Position numbers and translations under genes: made by a program. This document shows, one piece after another, positions 8,357 to 16,377 of a stretch of 58,538 nucleotides of DNA. Each line of letters starts with the position of its first letter. The first letter of the stretch is position 1. The notes under the pieces were generated by a model that saw only the letters and a program-made list of their open reading frames with translations, had not been told where the DNA came from and ran no database searches. The stretch is from positions 1 through 58,538 of the forward strand of contig JAAYLU010000042.1 in NCBI GenBank assembly GCA_012521675.1. The letters are read 5' to 3'. This DNA comes from Synergistaceae bacterium. GTDB lineage: Bacteria; Synergistota; Synergistia; Synergistales; Aminobacteriaceae.

Positions 8357-9354
8357 CACAGGTCACCTCCCTTTGCGGAAGGATCCTCTTCGCGAGGCGC
8401 CAATCGGCGGATAAGCCCCATGATACCCGTAGGCTGTCGGATCATCGTGACGATGATTATCAACCCGAATACTATCAGGTCGATGCCGGACCCAAGGTGG
8501 GTCAGGTAGGCCCGTGTGTACTCCTGCAGCGGTATCAGAACCGCGGCCCCGAGAAGCGGCCCCCAGAAGGTCCCCAGTCCGCCGAGGATGGTGATCAGCA
8601 CGAACTTCATCGACATGTCAAGCGACATCACCATCGGAGGATCGACCCTGTAGTTGTACTGTGCGAAGAATGCGCCGCAGAGGCCCGCGAGTCCGGCGGA
8701 CAGAGCCATGGCCGACAGTTTCACCACGGAGCTGTTGACCCCGAGCGACTCGGCGGTCTCCTGTCCCTCTCGCACCGCCCTAAGGTAGTAGCCCATCCTG
8801 TGGGAGTCGATCCAGCGCACTACGCCGAATATCAGCGCGAAGAGGAAGAGCGCCCCGAAGTAGTAGCCCGTCTTGTCGGAGGACCAGGAGAAGTTCCTCC
8901 AACCGTCCTCCAGTATCGGGTAGTCGAGCCCTATCGCGCCACCCACCCAGTTCCAGATCATGAAGAGCCTGTTGAATATCTCGACGATGGCGAAGGTGGC
9001 TATGGCGAAGTAGTGCCCCTTCAGGCGGAAACATGGAGCGCTGATCGGTATCGAAACCACCGCGGCCAGCAGCGCCCCGACGGGAGCGCCGAACCAGGGC
9101 AGGGAGTTGTACTGGACCACGGCCATCGCCGCACCGTAGGCGCCTATTCCAAAGAATACGGCATGTCCGAAGGAGGTCTGCCCGCAGTAGCCGCTGATGA
9201 TGTTCCAGGCCTGGGCCATGGCCGCATAGAGCAGTACCATCGTCAGAACGTGACCGTGAAATGTGTTCTCCACGCCGCCCGGTATGAACGGGAGGACGAC
9301 CGCGCCAGCGAGAAGAGCGTACCATAGTCTATCCGATAGTTTTTTAGTATTCAT
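8356..9354 (-). CDS. livM: Branched-chain amino acid ABC permease LivM
   Basis: A 332-residue membrane protein with roughly eight to nine hydrophobic segments. Family motifs include YCGQTSFGHAVFFGIGAY and the cytoplasmic EAA-like loop LRAVREGQETAESLGVN. It pairs with LivH as the permease dimer. It starts 6 bases after the livH stop. Confidence 0.93.
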   Translation of the reverse strand: MNTKKLSDRLWYALLAGAVVLPFIPGGVENTFHGHVLTMVLLYAAMAQAWNIISGYCGQTSFGHAVFFGIGAYGAAMAVVQYNSLPWFGAPVGALLAAVVSIPISAPCFRLKGHYFAIATFAIVEIFNRLFMIWNWVGGAIGLDYPILEDGWRNFSWSSDKTGYYFGALFLFALIFGVVRWIDSHRMGYYLRAVREGQETAESLGVNSSVVKLSAMALSAGLAGLCGAFFAQYNYRVDPPMVMSLDMSMKFVLITILGGLGTFWGPLLGAAVLIPLQEYTRAYLTHLGSGIDLIVFGLIIIVTMIRQPTGIMGLIRRLAPREEDPSAKGGDL

Positions 9355-9360
9355 GCACGC

Positions 9361-10221
9361 TCACCACCCGAACAGCCCTCTCGGGCGAACCAGTATGACC
9401 GCCAGGTAGACGGCGAAGACCGCCGCGTACTTCACCACGGCGGCAATGTAGAAGCCCGTGAAGGACTCCACCAGCCCGATTATTAACGCCGCCAGCAGGG
9501 CGCCCGGGATGCTTCCAAAACCTCCGAGCGCGACGACGACGAACGCGATCAGGCTGAACAGAGACCCGACCTCAGGGTAGACGGCAAGGTATGAGGTCAT
9601 CATGCCCCCTGTTATTCCGACGCAGGCGCCGCCGATCCCGAATACCATGAGATAGATATGCTCGGTTCTGATACCCATTAACTCCGCCGCCTCGCTGTCC
9701 ATCGCTGTTGCCTGTATCGCCCATCCAAGCCTGGTCTTCTTCAGCATCCAGTAGAGGCAGGCTAGGACGACAAGAGCGAAGGCAGCGGTCACAAGTTGAG
9801 GCACGGAAAGTATGGCGCCGCCCAGGGAGATGGTCTTGCCCTCCATTATGGTCCCGGACAGCAGCCTGAAGTTCGGGGTGAAGCGGTTCATGCAGAAGTT
9901 TTTCAGAACCATCGAGAGCCCGAAAGTGGCAAGCAGAGGCGCCATGGCGGACTTCCCGAGGCTGTTCCTGATTATCAGCCTGTAGGTCGCCGCCCCCATG
10001 ATAAACAGGAAGACACCCGCCGCGATCCAGGAAAAGAGGGGGTCCACGTTCAGAAAGAAGCCTATCCAGTAGCTGACGTACATCCCGACCATCAGGAACT
10101 CCCCGTGTGCGAAGTTTATTACGTCCATAACTCCCCATATCATACTCAGTCCCGCGGCGACAAGCGCATAGACAAGGCCGTTGAGAAGGCCATCCAGAAG
10201 GACCTGAAGAAAACTGCTCAT
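9361..10221 (-). CDS. livH: Branched-chain amino acid ABC permease LivH
   Basis: A 286-residue permease with about eight membrane segments. The N-terminal motif GVMDVINFAHGEFLMVG is diagnostic of LivH. The coupling loop is IQATAMDSEAAELMGI and the late motif is VVALGGFGSIPGAL. The ATG has GGAGG 11 bases upstream. It follows livK, from which it is separated by a terminator-like hairpin. Confidence 0.94.
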   Translation of the reverse strand: MSSFLQVLLDGLLNGLVYALVAAGLSMIWGVMDVINFAHGEFLMVGMYVSYWIGFFLNVDPLFSWIAAGVFLFIMGAATYRLIIRNSLGKSAMAPLLATFGLSMVLKNFCMNRFTPNFRLLSGTIMEGKTISLGGAILSVPQLVTAAFALVVLACLYWMLKKTRLGWAIQATAMDSEAAELMGIRTEHIYLMVFGIGGACVGITGGMMTSYLAVYPEVGSLFSLIAFVVVALGGFGSIPGALLAALIIGLVESFTGFYIAAVVKYAAVFAVYLAVILVRPRGLFGW

Positions 10222-10239
10222 AATCCGCTCAACCTCCTG

Positions 10240-10269
10240 AAAAAAGGGGGAGGCAAAATGCCGCCCCCT
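10240..10269 (-). terminator. Intra-operon terminator/attenuator between livK and livH
   Basis: Read on the minus strand: GGGGGCGGCA, a short loop, TGCCTCCCCC, then TTTTTT. It sits between the livK stop and the livH ribosome site and has the form of an intrinsic terminator, so most transcripts could stop after livK and give excess binding protein. Confidence 0.8.
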
Positions 10270-10299
10270 CGAAACAGTGCAATTCAGATAATATTCTGC

Positions 10300-11562
10300 C
10301 TAGTCCCTCTCGTCCCAGGGGGTCATCGGGAATATTGGATCGGAGTTCTGGAACTTCTCCGGATAGATGGTGTTGTACTGAAGGTCCTTGATCTGCGTGA
10401 TGACGCTGAGGGCCTTGATGTTCTGGCCGCCCGGCTCGAAGGCCACCTCGCCGCTGAGGGAGAGGGGGGACTCGAAGGTCTCGGTCGCAAGTATCTCGCG
10501 GACCTTCTCAGTGTCGACCTCGCCGGCCATCTCAATGGCCTGGCCCAGGACCAGCAGCATGACGGCCTCCTGGAGGGAGTCACTGTCAAACTCCTGGTTG
10601 GCGAGCGGGAAGTAGAATTTCTCCTGCACCTTCAGGGCCTCGGGCATGAAGTCCTTCGCCAGCTCCGGTGAGAAGCTCATTCCGCCCATGAAGTAGTCTC
10701 CGTCCCCTGCGAGCTCCTTCTGGACCGCGGGGTTCTGGTAGCCGGTGCAGAAGTTGATGGCGATCCTGGGAAGCCAGTTGACCTGCTTCATGGTGCGCAC
10801 CCACAGTGAGTAGTCTCCGCCCAGAGCCGCACCGAAGACCGCGTCCGGATTGGCCGCCTTGAGGGTCTGGACCTCGCTGTTGAGGTTGGTCGCGCCGTTG
10901 TTGAACGGGACGTCCGCCACGACCTCGAGACCGATCTTCGCCGCCGCCGCCTTGCCCTCGTCGGCCGCGTGCTTTCCGAACTCGGTGTTCTCGTAGATGA
11001 GGCCGAGGGTCTTTATCCCCGCACCCTTCTCCTCGTTGAGGTACGTGATGTAGTCGGTGAACTCGGTGGCCTCGATGGCGTCGGTCGGGGCATGGCGGAA
11101 GAAGTACTTGTAATCCCTCTCGGTGAGCGCGGCGGAGCTGGACGCCCCGCATAGGAAGAGCTTCTTGGCCCGCTCGGCCACCGCGCTGGCGGGCTTCGTG
11201 GCCGCGCTATTATAGCTGCCTATGATGGCGAAGACGCCCTCCTGGTTGTACAGGCGCTCCGCCTCGGACTTCGCGACATCGGGCTTGCCCTGGTGATCGG
11301 CCTTGATTATCTCGATCTTGTATCCGTCCAGCAGGCCGGCCTTCGCCGCTAGGGGAACGTTGAAATCCTCGTAAGCGCCGTTGATCAGCTCGGCCGCGGC
11401 GAGAACGGAGTTCAGGCAGTTCTGTCCGGAAACGGCCGACGAACCGGTCAGCGGGAAGAGAGTGCCGATCTTGATTACCTTCTCCTCGGCCACAGCGCCT
11501 CCGGCCAAGAGAAGAGCGCCTAGCACACATACTACAATGGTGAAAGCGATTTTCCTGAGCAT
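10300..11562 (-). CDS. livK: Branched-chain amino acid ABC substrate-binding protein LivK-like
   Basis: A 420-residue periplasmic binding protein. A signal peptide (KIAFTIVVCVLGALLLAGG, ending at AVAEE) precedes IKIGTLFPLTGSSAVSG, the standard start of the type I fold; FAIIGSYNSAATKPAS and ALTERDYKYFFR follow. The start is ATG at 11562 with GAAGGAGG about 11 bases upstream; the frame begins at a TTG further out. It is the first gene of livKHMGF, driven by the promoter at 11687..11715 and preceded by a structured leader. The exact ligand (Leu, Ile, Val or another amino acid) cannot be read from the sequence. Confidence 0.92.
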   Translation of the reverse strand: MLRKIAFTIVVCVLGALLLAGGAVAEEKVIKIGTLFPLTGSSAVSGQNCLNSVLAAAELINGAYEDFNVPLAAKAGLLDGYKIEIIKADHQGKPDVAKSEAERLYNQEGVFAIIGSYNSAATKPASAVAERAKKLFLCGASSSAALTERDYKYFFRHAPTDAIEATEFTDYITYLNEEKGAGIKTLGLIYENTEFGKHAADEGKAAAAKIGLEVVADVPFNNGATNLNSEVQTLKAANPDAVFGAALGGDYSLWVRTMKQVNWLPRIAINFCTGYQNPAVQKELAGDGDYFMGGMSFSPELAKDFMPEALKVQEKFYFPLANQEFDSDSLQEAVMLLVLGQAIEMAGEVDTEKVREILATETFESPLSLSGEVAFEPGGQNIKALSVITQIKDLQYNTIYPEKFQNSDPIFPMTPWDERD

Positions 11563-11605
11563 AAGACTGCATTCCTCCTTCAAGTGGATAGATCTGTTAT
11601 GCGGA

Positions 11606-11662
11606 TGCCCGAGACGACTTCTGGATCACGGCTTAGCCTGAGCCACCCCCTTCCATCGGGCA
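11606..11662 (-). promoter_or_regulatory. Structured 5' leader of the liv mRNA (unassigned)
   Basis: Between promoter and livK the leader can close a 7-base stem (TGCCCGA at 11656-11662 with TCGGGCA at 11606-11612 on the minus strand) that encloses an inner GGCT/AGCC hairpin. I do not recognise a known riboswitch class. It could be a regulatory RNA or just mRNA structure. Confidence 0.4.
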
Positions 11663-11686
11663 ACCGTCGACTCCTGTTACCAAACG

Positions 11687-11715
11687 ATAGTATTAGCACG
11701 AGGCGGTTTTGTCAA
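11687..11715 (-). promoter_or_regulatory. Sigma-70-type promoter of the liv operon
   Basis: The -35 is TTGACA (11710-11715), followed by a 17-base spacer and TACTAT as the -10 (11687-11692) on the minus strand. The predicted start is near 11680, giving a leader of about 118 bases before livK. Confidence 0.8.
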
Positions 11716-11756
11716 TCCGACGTTGCTTAGTTAAAGGGGTGCGAATCGGCATCGCG

Positions 11757-12596
11757 TCAGACGTACAGCTTGTTCCCAGGCATCCCTGCCGCCCTCGGAA
11801 TTCGCTCTTCGTCCATCCTCAGCAGCCATTCTGCGAGACGGGCAAAGCCCGCGTCAAAGGCCGAGGGCATCACGATGTCCGCAACGGAGAGCACCTCGGG
11901 AGTGGCGTCAAGCGGCGCAGCCGCCAGGTCGGCCTCCTTCAGCATCTCCACGTCGTTATGATGGTCACCCACGGCTACGACGATCTCTGGACGCTCCGAG
12001 AGTGAATCCAGCCACCTCCGCAGAGCCGACCCCTTGGACACTCCCGGGGACAGCACGTCGAGGTATCCCTCGCCCGCCTGCATGATCTCGGCCCTGTCTC
12101 CGAAACTGTGTTTCATCTTCCGTTCCAGCGGCAGTATGTGCTTTCTCTCGCCGTAGAAGAGCACCCGGAAGACCTGGTCAGGAGTGAAAGGCGCCTCGCA
12201 GGAGGCCTCCACGGTGATTCCGGACCCGGTGAGGTAGCTGCCCGTTATGTGATCATCCTCCCTGCAGAAGGCGAGTTCGTCGCCTACCACCTGAAGCTCG
12301 ACTGGGCAGTCCCAGCCTGCCTTGAGGACCTCGTGGGCCAGGCCGGGATCCATTGGTGTCTCGAAGACGGGCCTGCGTGTCCTGTGATCCATAACCCTGG
12401 CCCCGTTGTAGACGATCGCGGGCAACTCCGTCCCCGTCGCTCTTACGTGATGCATAGAGGAGGCGAGCATTCTGCCGGTCGCCACCATGATGTCCCAGCC
12501 ATTTTTGCGAAGGCGCTCGCAGGCGGACACAACCTCCGGCGAGATGTCGTTTCCTATGGACAAGGTCTCGTCGATATCCGTAACCACTAGCTTCAT
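11757..12596 (-). CDS. Cof-type HAD-superfamily phosphatase
   Basis: A 279-residue HAD hydrolase of the Cof/type IIB group. Motif I is VVTDIDETLS; the nucleophile Asp is followed by IDE in place of the more common LDG. Motif II is MVATGR, motif III is the Lys in VSKGSALR, and motif IV is VAVGDHHNDVEML. A cap domain lies between about residues 85 and 190. The start (ATG 12596) has GGAGG 11 bases upstream. The substrate is unknown; relatives act on sugar phosphates and flavin-type phosphates. It follows ompH after a hairpin. Confidence 0.88.
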   Translation of the reverse strand: MKLVVTDIDETLSIGNDISPEVVSACERLRKNGWDIMVATGRMLASSMHHVRATGTELPAIVYNGARVMDHRTRRPVFETPMDPGLAHEVLKAGWDCPVELQVVGDELAFCREDDHITGSYLTGSGITVEASCEAPFTPDQVFRVLFYGERKHILPLERKMKHSFGDRAEIMQAGEGYLDVLSPGVSKGSALRRWLDSLSERPEIVVAVGDHHNDVEMLKEADLAAAPLDATPEVLSVADIVMPSAFDAGFARLAEWLLRMDEERIPRAAGMPGNKLYV

Positions 12597-12617
12597 CTGG
12601 TATTCATCCTCCATGAA

Positions 12618-12656
12618 AAGGGCCCGTATCCCCGAGAAACGGAGAAGCGGGCCCTT
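12618..12656 (-). terminator. Hairpin after ompH-like gene
   Basis: A 9-base stem (AAGGGCCCG with CGGGCCCTT) with a 21-base loop follows the ompH stop. Only a short T run (TTTTC) follows on the minus strand, so it may be a weak terminator. It lies just before the ribosome site of the HAD gene. Confidence 0.6.
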
Positions 12657-12688
12657 GAACTCGATGATGTCTTTTCGCCGAGGTGGGT

Positions 12689-13132
12689 CTACTTGCCGGC
12701 CGCCTTCTTCTTGAGCTCCTGGATGACGTCGTCGGTGATGTCGATGCCTCCGAAGTAGACAGCGGATTGCTCGATGACGACGGTAAGGCCCTTGAGCCTG
12801 GCCACTGTCCTGACGGCCACCTGGGCCTCCTGGAAGATCGGCTGCATCAGGCGGGCCTCCTCCTGGGCCAGCTCGCTCCTCTTGGCATTGAAGATCTGGG
12901 CCTTCTTATTCTGATCCGGCTCCTTCTCCATCGCCAGCCTCGTCTCGTTTTCCTTCTGGGAGCTTATCTGCTGCAGCTGCTTTGTGACACCCTCGAACTT
13001 CGGGTGCTGAAATATGATCTTCTGAGAATCTATCACGCCGATCTTCTCGTTCGCGGAAGCGACCGCGACCGTCAAGACGGAGAAGATGAACACCATTAAC
13101 AGAAGAACCCCTATGCGTTTTCTCAAGAACAT
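12689..13132 (-). CDS. OmpH/Skp-family periplasmic chaperone
   Basis: A 147-residue protein. A signal peptide (IGVLLLMVFIFSVLTVAVAS) is followed by KIGVIDSQKIIFQHPKF, the typical OmpH start, then a long charged helical hairpin (residues about 50-105) and a small C-terminal beta core, GLTVVIEQSAVYFGGIDIT. Skp-type proteins hold unfolded outer-membrane proteins in the periplasm, so the cell probably has an outer membrane. The ATG has GGAGG 8 bases upstream, and a promoter lies at 13178..13206. Confidence 0.9.
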   Translation of the reverse strand: MFLRKRIGVLLLMVFIFSVLTVAVASANEKIGVIDSQKIIFQHPKFEGVTKQLQQISSQKENETRLAMEKEPDQNKKAQIFNAKRSELAQEEARLMQPIFQEAQVAVRTVARLKGLTVVIEQSAVYFGGIDITDDVIQELKKKAAGK

Positions 13133-13177
13133 CGAACTACCTCCTCGACTTTTTTGCTATTCTTTTTACCCCTAAGA

Positions 13178-13206
13178 AGTATATACTCCGTATCATGAAA
13201 AGTCCA
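13178..13206 (-). promoter_or_regulatory. Promoter of the ompH-like gene
   Basis: On the minus strand TGGACT (13201-13206), a 17-base spacer and TATACT (13178-13183). The -35 matches 4 of 6 and the -10 matches 5 of 6 consensus bases. It lies 46 bases before the ATG. Confidence 0.65.
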
Positions 13207-13231
13207 GATAATCCGCCCGCAAGAGCCCCGA

Positions 13232-14365
13232 TTACATCTGGTCGCACACGGCGCAGACCGAGTCGACCACCCTTCGTACGTCGTCGTCGGAAAGACCGTA
13301 GAAGAGCGGCATGCTGATCTCCCTGGCGTAGAGCTCCTCCGCACGGGGAAATTCGCCCGGACTGTAACCGAAGCGCCGCCTGTAGTAAGGGTGCAATGGG
13401 ACGGGCGGGTAGTGAACCATCCCGTGTATACCCATCTTCCCGAGGGCCTCGAATGCTCGCGAGCGGCTTTCCCTGCTGAACTGAAGCGGGTACAGGTGGT
13501 AGGCGTGCCCTTCGGTACGAGGAGGAATCCGCAAGGACGGAATGCCCTCGAACCGCTCATCGTACGCCGCCGCTATCTCCCTCCGCCTGGCGAGGAACCC
13601 CTCCAGCTTCTTCATCTGGCTGACGCCAAGGGCCGCGTGCAGGTCGCTCAGGCGATAGTTGAAGCCGAGGAACTGCATCTCCGTGGCCCACGGCCCGTCG
13701 GGGGGCGACATGAAATTGTCCGGCGACTTTTCTATTCCGTGCGTGCGGAAGAGGCGCATTCTCACCGCGAACTCCTCCGAGTCGGTCGTAACCATTCCTC
13801 CCTCAGCCGTCGTTATGTGCTTGACCGGGTGGAAGCTGAAGGCCGTCATGTGAGCCTCCTTGCCTACTCTAACTCCGTTCCTGGTCGCTCCAAGAGCGTG
13901 GCAGGCATCCTCCACGACCACCGCCCCGTTCTTCTCGGCGAGCTCGAGGAAGGGGCCGAGGTCCACGGGGAAGCCCGCGTAACTGACGGGCGCGATCACA
14001 CTTGTCCTTGGGGTCGCCTTGCCGGCGGCCTCCTTCGGGTCGAGACAGAGAGTCCGAGGGTCGATATCGCCGAAGACCGGTACCCCTCCAAGGTAGAGGG
14101 CCGCGTTGCCCGTGGCGGCGAAGGTCATGGCGCTGGTCAGGACCTCGTCGCCCGCCTCGACGCCCGCGGCGAAATAGGCTCCGTGCAGAGCGGCCGTTCC
14201 GTTGGCGAAGGCCACAGCGTGCTCTGTGCCGACGTACCGGGCGAAGGCCTCTTCGAACTGTCTTACCGAGGGGCCCTGGGTCAGCCAGTCGCCCCTCATG
14301 ACGGAGATAACCGCTTCGATGTCTTCCTCGTCGATGTACTGACGCCCGTAGAATAACGATCTCAT
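13232..14365 (-). CDS. DegT/DnrJ/EryC1-family sugar aminotransferase, PseC-like
   Basis: A 377-residue fold-type I PLP enzyme. The N-terminal FYGRQYIDEEDIEAV and DWLTQGPSVRQFEEA resemble PseC (UDP-4-keto-sugar transaminase of pseudaminic acid synthesis). AFANGTAALHGAYFAAG follows. The PLP Lys lies in FSFHPVKHITTAEGG, the Asp in VVEDACHALG. The start ATG 14365 has GAAGGA 1-2 bases away and GGCGG further out; the frame extends to 14431, over the tadA end. It catalyses transamination of a nucleotide-linked keto sugar for surface polysaccharide or flagellin sugars. No other pse genes are present, so the exact sugar is uncertain. Confidence 0.85.
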   Translation of the reverse strand: MRSLFYGRQYIDEEDIEAVISVMRGDWLTQGPSVRQFEEAFARYVGTEHAVAFANGTAALHGAYFAAGVEAGDEVLTSAMTFAATGNAALYLGGVPVFGDIDPRTLCLDPKEAAGKATPRTSVIAPVSYAGFPVDLGPFLELAEKNGAVVVEDACHALGATRNGVRVGKEAHMTAFSFHPVKHITTAEGGMVTTDSEEFAVRMRLFRTHGIEKSPDNFMSPPDGPWATEMQFLGFNYRLSDLHAALGVSQMKKLEGFLARRREIAAAYDERFEGIPSLRIPPRTEGHAYHLYPLQFSRESRSRAFEALGKMGIHGMVHYPPVPLHPYYRRRFGYSPGEFPRAEELYAREISMPLFYGLSDDDVRRVVDSVCAVCDQM

Positions 14366-14378
14366 TCCTTCACCGCCT

Positions 14379-14846
14379 TTAGCATGTCTTGGCCCGCCGC
14401 TCCCTGAAATAGGCGACCATGGCCTCCGCACACTCCTCCTCCAGGACTCCGGACTCGACCCTACACCTGTGATTGAGGCGGCCGTCGCGGACTATGTCGA
14501 ACAGGGTGCCGCACGCCCCGGCCCTCGGGTCGGGACAGCCGAACACCAGTCGAGCGATCCTCGCCAGCACTATCGCACCGGCACACATAGGACAGGGCTC
14601 AACCGTGACGAAAAGGGTGCAGCCCGAGAGGTTCCACCCGCCCAGGCAGGCCGCCGCCTCCCGTATGGCAAGGATCTCGGCGTGAGCGGTCGGGTCGTCG
14701 CTCTTCCTGTTGCCCGCCCTGGCGAGCACCCGGCCCTCGGACACGACCAACGCTCCAACCGGCACGTCTCCCCGCGCCGCGGCCTCTCGCGCCTCTTCCA
14801 GCGCGAGGCGCATGAAGCGTTCATCGGACCGCCGGGTCTGCGGCAT
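14379..14846 (-). CDS. tadA: tRNA-specific adenosine deaminase TadA
   Basis: A 155-residue zinc deaminase. The zinc motif HAEILAIREAA is followed by PCPMCAGAIVLARI, the TadA signature. It converts A34 to inosine in tRNA-Arg(ACG), allowing CGU, CGC and CGA to be read; that tRNA is encoded at 18951..19027 in this window. The ATG overlaps the stop of the ArsA-like gene (TGATG), so the two are translationally coupled. Confidence 0.95.
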   Translation of the reverse strand: MPQTRRSDERFMRLALEEAREAAARGDVPVGALVVSEGRVLARAGNRKSDDPTAHAEILAIREAAACLGGWNLSGCTLFVTVEPCPMCAGAIVLARIARLVFGCPDPRAGACGTLFDIVRDGRLNHRCRVESGVLEEECAEAMVAYFRERRAKTC

Positions 14847-15793
14847 CAGCCTTCCTCTCCGTCGATCGGCCCCAGCAGGGGCACCATGATGTCCAACTGC
14901 TCAAGCCCCTGGACGTCCGTCTCCAGCAGAGGGAGCTCCACCAGCGGGAACCGGGGGAAGCGAGCGCGTATGTCGCCCAGGCAACTCTCCTGCGAAGCGC
15001 GGCGCTTGTCAAAGAAAGCTCCGGCGTCCGGCGGTATCAGCTTGTTGATCACTATGCCCCCGATGGCTATGCCGTGCCTCTCCAGCATCTCCACAGCCCG
15101 CGCCGTCTCCAGTATGGAGAGCCTCTCCGCGTTCATGACGAAGAAGAAGGCGGAGAGAGAGGCGTCCGTCAGGAGGTCCCTGGCGAGCTCGAACTTCTCC
15201 TTGCGGGCCGTGAGGGTGTCCAGAATCGGATCCTCCTTGATCCTATCGGCTAGCTTGGAGTCGTAGCGGGAGGCCATCTTCATCAGGTGCATGGCCTTCC
15301 TTCGCTTCTCTATCAGCTGGTCGATCCATGCACCGAGTATCTCCGGCAGAGTGAGCAGGCGAAGGGTGTGCCCGGTCGGCGCGGTGTCGAACACGATGGA
15401 GTCGTAGTCCTTTCCGGCGGACTCCATCAGTTCGACGAACTTGTCGAATATGGCCGCCTCCTCGGCGCCCGGCGACATGTAGGCTATCTCGATCTGCCTC
15501 TTTATCTCGTCCACGATGGCGGCGCTGACCAGGTCGAGCGTCTTCTCCTGGACAAGTTCCATGTACTTCTTCGCCTCCGCCGCCGGGTCTATCTCCAGCC
15601 CGCGGAGGTTCTCGGCCAGCGGGACAGAATCGCCGCCTATGCTCCTCCCGAAGGCATCGGCAAGTGAATGGGCCGGGTCGGTTGAGACCACCAGGGTCCT
15701 GACACCCCTTCGAGAAAGGGATAACGCATACGCGGCGGCGCAGGAGGTCTTACCCGTACCTCCCTTGCCGCCGAAGAACGAAAAACGCCTCAT
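14846..15793 (-). CDS. ArsA-family (Get3/ArsA) ATPase
   Basis: A 315-residue deviant-Walker ATPase. The P-loop is GGKGGTGKTSCAAAYALSL and the following VVSTDPAHSLADAFG is the ArsA/Get3 switch. FDTAPTGHTLRLLTLPE is the switch II region. No arsenite-binding cysteine triad is seen, and no ars genes are nearby, so it is more like the chaperone/targeting branch than the arsenite pump. The next upstream gene (15806..16099) is a small protein of a type I associate with such ATPases. Confidence 0.88.
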   Translation of the reverse strand: MRRFSFFGGKGGTGKTSCAAAYALSLSRRGVRTLVVSTDPAHSLADAFGRSIGGDSVPLAENLRGLEIDPAAEAKKYMELVQEKTLDLVSAAIVDEIKRQIEIAYMSPGAEEAAIFDKFVELMESAGKDYDSIVFDTAPTGHTLRLLTLPEILGAWIDQLIEKRRKAMHLMKMASRYDSKLADRIKEDPILDTLTARKEKFELARDLLTDASLSAFFFVMNAERLSILETARAVEMLERHGIAIGGIVINKLIPPDAGAFFDKRRASQESCLGDIRARFPRFPLVELPLLETDVQGLEQLDIMVPLLGPIDGEEG

Positions 15794-15805
15794 TGATCTG
15801 TCTCC

Positions 15806-16099
15806 TCACGTGTCGAAATCAAACTGGGCCGCCTTCTCGGCCAGGATGAACTTCCTGTTCATGATGCGGCGCTCCCAGGACTCCAGGTCGTCCGCCACGT
15901 AGGGCAACAGCTCCAGCATGTAGTAGGAGATGGGGTTGGGAATACCCAGGAAGTCGCCGAACAACAGAAGCATCAGGTTGTCGTTGATGTCGAAGGCCTC
16001 CTTGCGGACGACCGCCATTCGCCTGTCCAGGAAGGCGCCGTGATGGAACAGGACGAAGAACTCCCACGCTTTTTTAAGCGCCGGCCAGAGTCTTTTCAA
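15806..16099 (-). CDS. Small conserved protein next to ArsA-type ATPase (cory-CC-star-like)
   Basis: A 97-residue helical protein. The core FGDFLGIPNPISYYMLELLP is a distinctive motif of small proteins that I recall being named cory-CC-star, usually ending in a Cys-Cys pair and encoded beside ArsA-like ATPases. Here the C-terminus (KAAQFDFDT) lacks that pair. The start is a TTG with no strong ribosome site; an internal ATG (MAVVRKEAF) would drop conserved sequence. The gene is 12 bases from the ATPase gene. A role as ATPase partner or adaptor is inferred only. Confidence 0.7.
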   Translation of the reverse strand: MKRLWPALKKAWEFFVLFHHGAFLDRRMAVVRKEAFDINDNLMLLLFGDFLGIPNPISYYMLELLPYVADDLESWERRIMNRKFILAEKAAQFDFDT

Positions 16100-16113
16100 G
16101 AGCTAACCGGGAC

Positions 16114-16302
16114 CTACTTCTTGTCGACGGCCAGAACGCCGGCCACGGAGAAATTCTCTCGCGACATGTCCTCGATAATGATCCTGACGCTCTCCGGAGG
16201 AACCGACAGTGTTCCGCAGATCGTCTTCGTGACCTCCGAGGCCAGCCTCCTCTTGTCGTCCACGGTTCTGCCTTCGAACAGCTTTACGTTGACTATAGGC
16301 AT
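16114..16302 (-). CDS. 4-oxalocrotonate tautomerase family protein
   Basis: A 62-residue protein, the full size of the family. It starts MPIVNVKLFEGRTVDDK, so Pro2 becomes the catalytic N-terminal Pro1 after Met removal. VRIIIEDMSRENFSVAG is the conserved C-terminal block. GGAGG lies 8 bases before the ATG, which settles the start. It catalyses keto-enol tautomerisation; the natural substrate is unknown. Confidence 0.92.
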   Translation of the reverse strand: MPIVNVKLFEGRTVDDKRRLASEVTKTICGTLSVPPESVRIIIEDMSRENFSVAGVLAVDKK

Positions 16303-16331
16303 CTGAAAAACCTCCTTCATCTCATACATAC

Positions 16332-16357
16332 CGGGGCCTGAGAGGAACCAGGCCCCG
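16332..16357 (-). other. Strong stem-loop without a T tract
   Basis: A perfect 9-base stem, CGGGGCCTG with CAGGCCCCG, and an 8-base loop between the 16378..16857 gene and the tautomerase gene. No T run follows on either strand, so it may stabilise or punctuate the mRNA rather than terminate it. Confidence 0.55.
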
Positions 16358-16377
16358 ACGTGCGTCATACAAGGGTG

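Noticed and set aside
9796-10671. Plus-strand frame across livH and livK
   Set aside because: It runs antisense through two recognised genes and a terminator.
13232-14365. Calling a pseudaminic acid synthesis locus
   Set aside because: Only one PseC-like gene is present; PseB, PseH, PseG, PseI and PseF are absent from the neighbourhood.
14846-15793. Arsenic resistance locus
   Set aside because: No arsB, arsD or arsR nearby and no cysteine triad in the ATPase.
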